From the NCBI RefSeq assembly GCF_051124815.1, contig NZ_CP118485.1:2480001-2544000 (forward strand): 64,000 bases of DNA, in the 5' to 3' direction. The notes beneath the pieces were generated by a model. That model searched no databases and was not told the origin of the DNA. It saw only the letters and a program-made list of their open reading frames with translations. The DNA is from Azospirillum sp051124815. Lineage in GTDB: Bacteria > Pseudomonadota > Alphaproteobacteria > Azospirillales > Azospirillaceae. Both the position numbers and the translations under genes were made by a program. Shown one piece after another: positions 58,560 through 64,000 of this stretch (positions within the stretch are counted from its first letter, which is position 1; each line of letters begins with the position of its first letter).

Positions 58560-60599
58560 TTATTGTGCCGCCAGCATGTCGCGGCGGATTTCCACGGCCC
58601 GGTCGGCCGCCTTGCCGACCACCTCCTGAAGCCGTTCGAACTCGGCGCTGTAACTGCCGACGCCGAAGGTCAGCGACCGCAGCTCCACGATCAGATCCTG
58701 CATGTCGGCCTGCGGCATGCACGCCTTCACCTCGTCCCAGCCGGGCCATCCCGGCCGCGCATCGAAGCCCAGCAGCTGGCCGCGCCGTCCGCTGACCAGA
58801 CGCTGAACCTTCGGCGTGAAGGCGTTGGGCACCGCGATTGTGACGGTCAGGATCGGCTCCAGCAGCACCGGCTCACAGGTCGGCAGAGCCTCGGCCATCG
58901 CCTGCCGCGCCACCGTCTTGAAGGCCATGTCGGAGCTGTCGACGGCATGGAACTGGCCGCCGGTCAGCGCCACTGCGAAATCCACCACCGGAAAGCCCAG
59001 CGGCCCGCGCACCGCCGCATCGCGCACGCCGGCCTCCACCGCCGGGATGTACTGGCGCGGCACGGCGCCGCCGACCACCGCATCCTCGAACTGGATGCCC
59101 GACCCGCGCGGCAGCGGCCGGATCTCCACATGGATGTCGGCGAACTGGCCATGGCCGCCGGTCTGGCGCTTGAAGCGGGCATGGTGGCTGGCGCCCTTGC
59201 GGATCGTCTCCTTGTAGGGCACCTGCGGCGGCTGGCCCTTCACCGCGACGTTGAAGCGGCTGCGCAGCCGGTCCATCGCCAGTTTAAGATGCACGTCGCC
59301 CTGGCCCCACAGCACCAGCTCGCCGGTCTCGGCCGACTGGTCGAGCGTCAGGGACGGGTCCTCCTCCCGCAGCTTCTGCAGGGCGGCGGACAGCTTCACC
59401 TCGTCATTGCGGTTCTCGGCGCGGAGCGCCAACCCATGCACCGGCGGGGCGGAGACCGGCCAGTCGGCGGGCGGACCGAGATTGGCCTTCTCGGTCAGAC
59501 GGTCGCCGGTCGCTGCCTTCTCCAATCGGCCGAGCGCCACGAGATCGCCGGCGACGGCCTGCGGAACCTTGGTCTGGTCGCGGCCGAACAGCTGGAAGAT
59601 GCCGGACACCCGCTCAGCCCCCAGCGTCATGCCGTCGGTGACGGTGCCGCGCCAGATGCGGGCAAGGCTGAGCTTCCCGGCATGGGATCCCATCATCGTT
59701 TTCACCACCTGCGCCGCCACGGCCGCGTCGGCCGAAATGTCGATGCGGGCCGCGGTGGCGACAACGTCCGGCCCCTCGTGCCGCAGGGCCTTCAGCAAGC
59801 GGCGGATGCCGTTGTCGTTCTCTGCCGACCCGAAGAAGACCGGCACGATCAGGTCGTCGGCCAGCTCGTGCGCCAGCGTTTCATATAGCTCGGCACTGTC
59901 GGGAGCCATGTCCTCCAGCAGCTTTTCCAGCAGGCCGTCGTCGAAGTCGGCCGCCGATTCCAGCATCGCCTGCCGCGCCTCCGCCTCCCAATCGCGGGCG
60001 CTGTCGGGCAGGGCGACCAGATCGGACGGCTTGTGCGGGTTGAAGCGCCAGGCGCGCTCGCTGACCAGATCGACCAGCCCGGTGATCTGGCCGTTCTCGC
60101 GCAGCGGCACCTCGCGCAGCACCAGCTTGCGGGTCGAGACTTCCTGATAGGCGGCGACGACGTCGCGCACCCTGATATCGCCCAGCGTGTCGATCTTGTT
60201 GATGAACAGCAGATGCGGGATGCGGTGATCGTCCAGCACCTTGAACAGCGGGGCCAGCAGCACCGCCTTTTCCGGTGCGGCTTCCGCCACGACGATGGCG
60301 ATGTCGGCGGCCATCAGCGCCGCCTGTGCCTCTCCCGCCAGCTCCACCGAACCGGGGCAGTCCAGGATCGACCAGCGTTCTCCCAGGTAATCGAAGGAGG
60401 CGACGTTCAGCTCGGTGCTCATCGACCGGGCCTTCGCCTCCGGCGAGTTGTCGCCCACGGCATTGCCGTCGCGCACGCTGCCCTTGCGGGTGACGGCCCC
60501 GGCGGCGAACAGCAGGCTTTCCAGCAGTGTCGTTTTGCCGGCGAGATAGGGGCCGACCAGCGCCGCGCAGCGCGCCGTCCGGATTTGCGTATGCGGCAT
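58560..60599 (-). CDS. Elongation factor G-like GTPase (second EF-G type)
   Basis: The 679-residue protein has EF-G domain order but a divergent G1 loop (LVGPYLAGKTTLLESLLF) in place of the usual AHIDAGKTT. SILDCPGS takes the place of the G3 box DTPGH, and NKID is normal. Domain IV (HHARFKRQTGGHGQFADIHV) and domain V follow. It is one of the EF-G paralogues that occur beside the main fusA; their role in translation or ribosome recycling is uncertain. The ATG at 60599 is used. Confidence 0.85.
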   Translation of the reverse strand: MPHTQIRTARCAALVGPYLAGKTTLLESLLFAAGAVTRKGSVRDGNAVGDNSPEAKARSMSTELNVASFDYLGERWSILDCPGSVELAGEAQAALMAADIAIVVAEAAPEKAVLLAPLFKVLDDHRIPHLLFINKIDTLGDIRVRDVVAAYQEVSTRKLVLREVPLRENGQITGLVDLVSERAWRFNPHKPSDLVALPDSARDWEAEARQAMLESAADFDDGLLEKLLEDMAPDSAELYETLAHELADDLIVPVFFGSAENDNGIRRLLKALRHEGPDVVATAARIDISADAAVAAQVVKTMMGSHAGKLSLARIWRGTVTDGMTLGAERVSGIFQLFGRDQTKVPQAVAGDLVALGRLEKAATGDRLTEKANLGPPADWPVSAPPVHGLALRAENRNDEVKLSAALQKLREEDPSLTLDQSAETGELVLWGQGDVHLKLAMDRLRSRFNVAVKGQPPQVPYKETIRKGASHHARFKRQTGGHGQFADIHVEIRPLPRGSGIQFEDAVVGGAVPRQYIPAVEAGVRDAAVRGPLGFPVVDFAVALTGGQFHAVDSSDMAFKTVARQAMAEALPTCEPVLLEPILTVTIAVPNAFTPKVQRLVSGRRGQLLGFDARPGWPGWDEVKACMPQADMQDLIVELRSLTFGVGSYSAEFERLQEVVGKAADRAVEIRRDMLAAQ

Positions 60600-61220
60600 T
60601 CACACCTCCCGTGGAAGCTTCGGGCTGTCGTGACCGGGGAGCGGGGCCTGGGCCGGAGATGGGCCGCCGGCACCGGCCGCCGGGGCGGCCCGTTCGCGTG
60701 TGGCTCTTCAGACAAGTCCGTTTGAAACTGGCACTTCCAGAAGACAGGCACGTCCGGATCGGGGGGCGGCGGACGCGTGGCGGAAACGCGCATCGGGTCC
60801 GGGGCCGGCGGAGCGCCCGCATCGGACCTCCGATGCTCCACCCGAACGGCGCGGCTGTCGATGGAAAAAAGGGGCGGCAAACCGTCACGCGCGATGCGGC
60901 TGCGCGGCCAATGCGTCGATTGGCCGCATCGAACGGAGCCCGGCCCGTTCGTCCGCTTCCAACAGCGACAACCATCCGTCTAAAGCGTTCAAACTGAACG
61001 GAATACCTCCTGAAGCTGCTGCACTCCGCCGATCATTCGTAATATTGCTATGTTGCAACGCAATATGAGCGCGTCGAAATGTGGCGGACAAACGCATGAA
61101 ACCTTCTGCTAGTAGCCTCAGGTGATAATGGCCGCGCGTTCAAGACGATGACGGCCGGATAACAATCGATGGGGCGCCCGGCGTCCGCCGACCGCCCTCC
61201 ATTCCTTGGGGAAAGAGCAC
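60600..61220. other. Large intergenic region with a nested palindrome
   Basis: About 620 bp lie between the EF-G-like gene and the Cache-domain gene. Open frames here have shadow composition and no ribosome site. CGGCCAAT-GCGTCG-ATTGGCCG forms a hairpin near 60,902-60,924. At 61042-61066 ATATTGC and GCAATAT flank GTTGCAAC, itself a perfect palindrome, in an AT-rich stretch about 155 bp before the Cache gene. No firm promoter could be set. Confidence 0.5.
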
Positions 61221-61703
61221 ATGCGCCTGTGGTTTCGTTTGCTGACGGCCGCCCTGATTGCCGTCGGGACTGCCGTTTCGGTCCCTCTGTCCACCCCCGC
61301 CGTCGCCCAGGATGCCAAGCCGACGCAGGAGGACGCCAAGTCGATCACCCTGAAGGCGGCGGACCTGATCGCTGCCCAGGGCCTGGACGAGGCCGCCAAG
61401 GCCTTCAACGCCGAAGGCCCGTTCAAGCACGGCGAGATCTACGTCAACGTCATCGACTTCGCCGGCACCTGGAAGGTCTATCCGCCGCGCCCGGCCGGCG
61501 TCGGCCAGAGCGTCATCAACGTCAAGGATCCGGATGGCCGCTTCATCGTCCAGGACGTCCTGGCCGTCGCCAAGGAGAAGGACGAGGGCTGGGTCGAGTA
61601 TCGCTGGCTGAATCCGGCCAGCAACAAGATCGAACCGAAGGTCACCTATGTGAAGCGCGTGCCCGGCCAGGAACTGGTCGCCTATGTCGGCATCTACAAG
61701 TGA
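61221..61703 (+). CDS. Secreted single-Cache-domain protein
   Basis: The 160-residue protein has a signal peptide (LTAALIAVGTAVSVPLSTPA, cleavage near AVAQDA) and one sCache_2-type domain: AADLIAAQGLDEAAKAFNAE, HGEIYVNVIDFAGTWKVYPP, GRFIVQDVLAVAKEKDEGWV and YVKRVPGQELVAYVGIY. It is periplasmic and ligand-binding. The chemoreceptor gene starts 48 bp later, so the soluble sensor may pass its signal to that receptor. Confidence 0.85.
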   Translation: MRLWFRLLTAALIAVGTAVSVPLSTPAVAQDAKPTQEDAKSITLKAADLIAAQGLDEAAKAFNAEGPFKHGEIYVNVIDFAGTWKVYPPRPAGVGQSVINVKDPDGRFIVQDVLAVAKEKDEGWVEYRWLNPASNKIEPKVTYVKRVPGQELVAYVGIYK

Positions 61704-61751
61704 CGGCTGCGGCGTAAGACGTTGACGGGCTGGGAGCTGTTGGGGGTGAGC

Positions 61752-63464
61752 ATGAACGGCGGTGTCTTTGCGCGTCTGTCCGGCCTGTCGGTGGCGGGCC
61801 GGGTCTTCGCGGCTCCCCTGATGGGGATCGTCCTGACGGTGGCGGCGCTGGCGCTGGCCGACCGCCAGTCGGAGCAGGCGCTGGGCGCGGTGGACGCAAT
61901 CCACCGCGAGGCGGCGGAACGGCTGGGCCGGATCGACCGGCTGGTCGCCATCGCCTACGTCATCCACAGCGACGTGTCGCGGCATCTCGCCTTGTCCGGC
62001 TCCGGCATCGAAGAGGCCAAGCTGCAGGCCATGCGCGACGCCATCGCCGCCAATCTGGGCAAGGCGCGCACCGCCATCGCCCAACTGCGCGCCATGCCGC
62101 TGGCCGAGGCGGAGCGGGCGATGCTGGACGAGGTGTCGGCACGGATCGGCGCCTATGCCAAGGCGGTCGACGAGATGAACCAGATGGCGGCCATCGACCG
62201 CCTGATCGGCATCCCGATGATGGCCCACACCGACGACCAGTTCGCCGCCCTGACCGCCAAGGTCATGGAGACGCAGGAGGCGATCGGCCGCTCCACCGCC
62301 GCCGCCACCCAGACCACCCGCGATGCCGCGGCTTCCGCCCGCCGCGACTTCGCGCTGGTGATGGCTGGGCTGCTGGCGGCGATGATGGCGGCCGGGCTGC
62401 TTCTGGCGCGGTCCATCACCCGGCCGCTGCAGCGGCTGTCCAGCAACACGGCCGATCTGGCCGCCGGAAAGCTCGACACCGCGGTCGAGGGCGGCTGGAT
62501 GCGCAACGAGATCGGCGCCATGGCCCGCGCGCTGGAAGTGTTCCAGACCAACGCCCGCGAGGTGGAGCGGCTGACCGCCGACCAGCAGCGCCAGAAGGCG
62601 GAGGCCGAGGCGGAAAAGCACCGCGCCATCCGGGAACTGGCCGACCTGTTCGAGGCCCGCGTGGCCGAGGTGGTGCAGCAGGTGGGGGCCGGCGCCCATC
62701 AGGTGCGCAGCAACGCCGCCGGCATGCTGGAACGCGCCAACAGCGCCAACCGGCAGGCCGCCACCGTCGCCGCCGCCAGCGCCCAGGCGGGAAGCAGCGT
62801 CCAGACGGCTGCCGCCGCGACGGAGGAGATGTCGGCCTCCATCGCCGAGATCGGCGGTCAGGTCCGCCGCTCCTTCGATATGGTGCGCGGCGCCGTGCGG
62901 GCGGTGGAGGAGACCAACGCCCATGTCGTCGGCCTGTCCGACGCCGCCAACCGCATCGGCGAAATCGTCGGCCTCATCAACTCCATCGCCGCCCAGACCA
63001 ACCTGCTGGCGCTGAACGCGACCATCGAGGCCGCCCGCGCCGGTGAAGCGGGCAAGGGCTTCGCCGTGGTGGCGAGCGAGGTGAAGAGCCTCGCCACCCA
63101 GACCGCCAAGGCGACCGAAGAGATCGGGACCCAGATCACCTCCATGCAGCAGGTGACCGGGGCCGCCGTCGCCGCCATCAAGGGGGTGGGCGAGACGGTG
63201 GTCGGCATCGACGAGATCGTCGGCTCCATCGCCGGCGCCATGGAACAGCAGGCAGCCGCGACGGAGGAGATCACCCGCAACGTGCAGGAGGCCGCCGCCG
63301 GCACCGCCGAGGTCTCCCACACCATCGCCACCGTCTCCGCCAGCGCCGGCGAGACCGGCACCGCCGCCGGCGAGGTCCTGCGCGCCGCGGAACTGCTGGA
63401 CGGTCAGGCGGTGACGCTGAACCGCGAGGTGACGCACTTCATCGGCCGGCTGAGGGCCGGCTGA
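61752..63464 (+). CDS. Methyl-accepting chemotaxis protein
   Basis: The 570-residue receptor has a first membrane helix (FAAPLMGIVLTVAALALA), a helical ligand domain of about 150 residues, a second helix (FALVMAGLLAAMMAAGLLLA), a HAMP segment (ITRPLQRLSSNTADLAAGKL) and the signalling tip EIVGLINSIAAQTNLLALNA followed by TIEAARAGEAGKGFAVVASE. It controls the CheA/CheW pathway. No C-terminal CheR pentapeptide is present. Confidence 0.93.
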   Translation: MNGGVFARLSGLSVAGRVFAAPLMGIVLTVAALALADRQSEQALGAVDAIHREAAERLGRIDRLVAIAYVIHSDVSRHLALSGSGIEEAKLQAMRDAIAANLGKARTAIAQLRAMPLAEAERAMLDEVSARIGAYAKAVDEMNQMAAIDRLIGIPMMAHTDDQFAALTAKVMETQEAIGRSTAAATQTTRDAAASARRDFALVMAGLLAAMMAAGLLLARSITRPLQRLSSNTADLAAGKLDTAVEGGWMRNEIGAMARALEVFQTNAREVERLTADQQRQKAEAEAEKHRAIRELADLFEARVAEVVQQVGAGAHQVRSNAAGMLERANSANRQAATVAAASAQAGSSVQTAAAATEEMSASIAEIGGQVRRSFDMVRGAVRAVEETNAHVVGLSDAANRIGEIVGLINSIAAQTNLLALNATIEAARAGEAGKGFAVVASEVKSLATQTAKATEEIGTQITSMQQVTGAAVAAIKGVGETVVGIDEIVGSIAGAMEQQAAATEEITRNVQEAAAGTAEVSHTIATVSASAGETGTAAGEVLRAAELLDGQAVTLNREVTHFIGRLRAG

Positions 63465-63645
63465 GGGGGCATATTCGCCTGGGTCTACGTCTGGCTCGCA
63501 TCACCCATCCGCGAAGTTTGGCCGCATCGGACTTGAAACGGTCCGCCTGCGCCCAAGCTGTTGTCCGGGACCGCGGGGGCGGTGGCCGGTCACGGCCGCG
63601 CCGGAGCCGGGGCCAATGCAGGACCCAACAAAAAGGGATCGAAGA

Positions 63646-64000
63646 ATGAAGATCGACATCGGGATCTCGGACGCAGACCGCAAATCCATCGCCGAAGGGC
63701 TGAACAAGGTTCTGGCCGACACCTTCGCGCTCTACATCAAGACCCATTCGTTCCACTGGAACGTCACCGGGCCGATGTTCAACACGCTCCACACCATGTT
63801 CATGACCCAGTACACGGAGCTGTGGACCGCGCTTGACGAGATCGCTGAGCGTATCCGCGCCCTGGGCTATCCGGCGCCGGGCAGCTTCTCGCAGTTCGCG
63901 GAACTGGCCTCGATCAAGGAAGAGGTCGGCGTTCCCAAGGCGAACGACATGATCCGCCAGCTGGTCGAAGGCCACGAGGCCGCCGCCCGCACCATCCGCA
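63646..64000 (+). CDS. dps: Dps/ferritin-like DNA-protecting protein, cut by window end
   Basis: The first 118 residues are visible. The intersubunit ferroxidase residues are in KTHSFHWNVTGPMFNTLHTM and YTELWTALDEIAERI. The GYPAPGSFSQF loop is typical of Dps. Such proteins form 12-mers that oxidise ferrous iron with peroxide and protect DNA. AAGGGATCGAAGA precedes the ATG. The C-terminal helix is outside the window. Confidence 0.9.
   Translation, partial: MKIDIGISDADRKSIAEGLNKVLADTFALYIKTHSFHWNVTGPMFNTLHTMFMTQYTELWTALDEIAERIRALGYPAPGSFSQFAELASIKEEVGVPKANDMIRQLVEGHEAAARTIR

Overview
The window reads as chromosome of a high-GC alphaproteobacterium, most likely Azospirillum or a close Rhodospirillales relative. 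The evidence is the GC-rich codon use, the order fdxA - carD - phosphoesterase-like gene - rpoH, a GTTC-N7-GTTC LexA box and an FNR/FixK-type box in front of hemN. No species name can be proven from the sequence alone.

Left core region (1-27.2 kb). It opens with the end of one 2-oxoglutarate oxygenase-like gene and a complete second one. Next come a tyrosine phosphatase, a DTW-domain tRNA modification enzyme, an SOS-boxed imuA, an SH3 lipoprotein, a five-EF-hand protein, hemN, a DUF4112 protein, nhaA, a small zinc-ribbon-like protein, a TerC membrane protein, a CBS-domain protein and a divergent MFS/LysR pair. The conserved block fdxA, carD, a phosphoesterase-like gene and rpoH follows, then purH, a heparinase II/III-like gene, rsmB, tRNA-Gly(GCC), an enoyl-CoA hydratase, a DHA2-type exporter and a second LysR gene. 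An AT-rich element of 838 bp sits in the 3' end of the heparinase gene between perfect 26-bp direct repeats; removing it restores an in-frame C-terminus.

Integrated island (27,364-48,071, about 20.7 kb). It is bounded by a 59-bp perfect direct repeat. The repeat is the 3' half, terminator included, of a multi-hairpin small RNA gene at the left end. A tyrosine integrase lies inside the right end. The left arm holds an HTH/PIN toxin-antitoxin pair, a GNAT-like gene, cargo genes including a lone periplasmic solute-binding protein, and a divergent control region with a nested palindrome and an XRE regulator. The middle carries two tandem ParA-like ATPases, the second with Arg in place of the P-loop Lys, and then two tail-fibre-type genes facing them. 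The right arm is a tightly coupled leftward operon: AlpA-like regulator, small genes, DnaB helicase, and an O-like initiator gene that contains five 17-bp iterons (a probable replication origin). Two further small genes, a metallopeptidase and a DUF5681 gene follow, the last two apparently frameshifted. No capsid, portal or terminase gene is present, so the island is either a deleted prophage or a phage-satellite-like element with its own replication module.

Right core region (48.1-64 kb). This holds a Hint-domain protein, a ribbon-helix-helix protein, a hemolysin III-family membrane protein, an LprI-domain protein, a MarR regulator and a D-2-hydroxyacid dehydrogenase. After these come an SH3 protein, an HdeD-like membrane protein fused to a permuted papain-like domain, an MFS transporter, argG, an EF-G paralogue, a secreted Cache-domain protein beside a chemoreceptor, and the start of a Dps gene cut by the window end.
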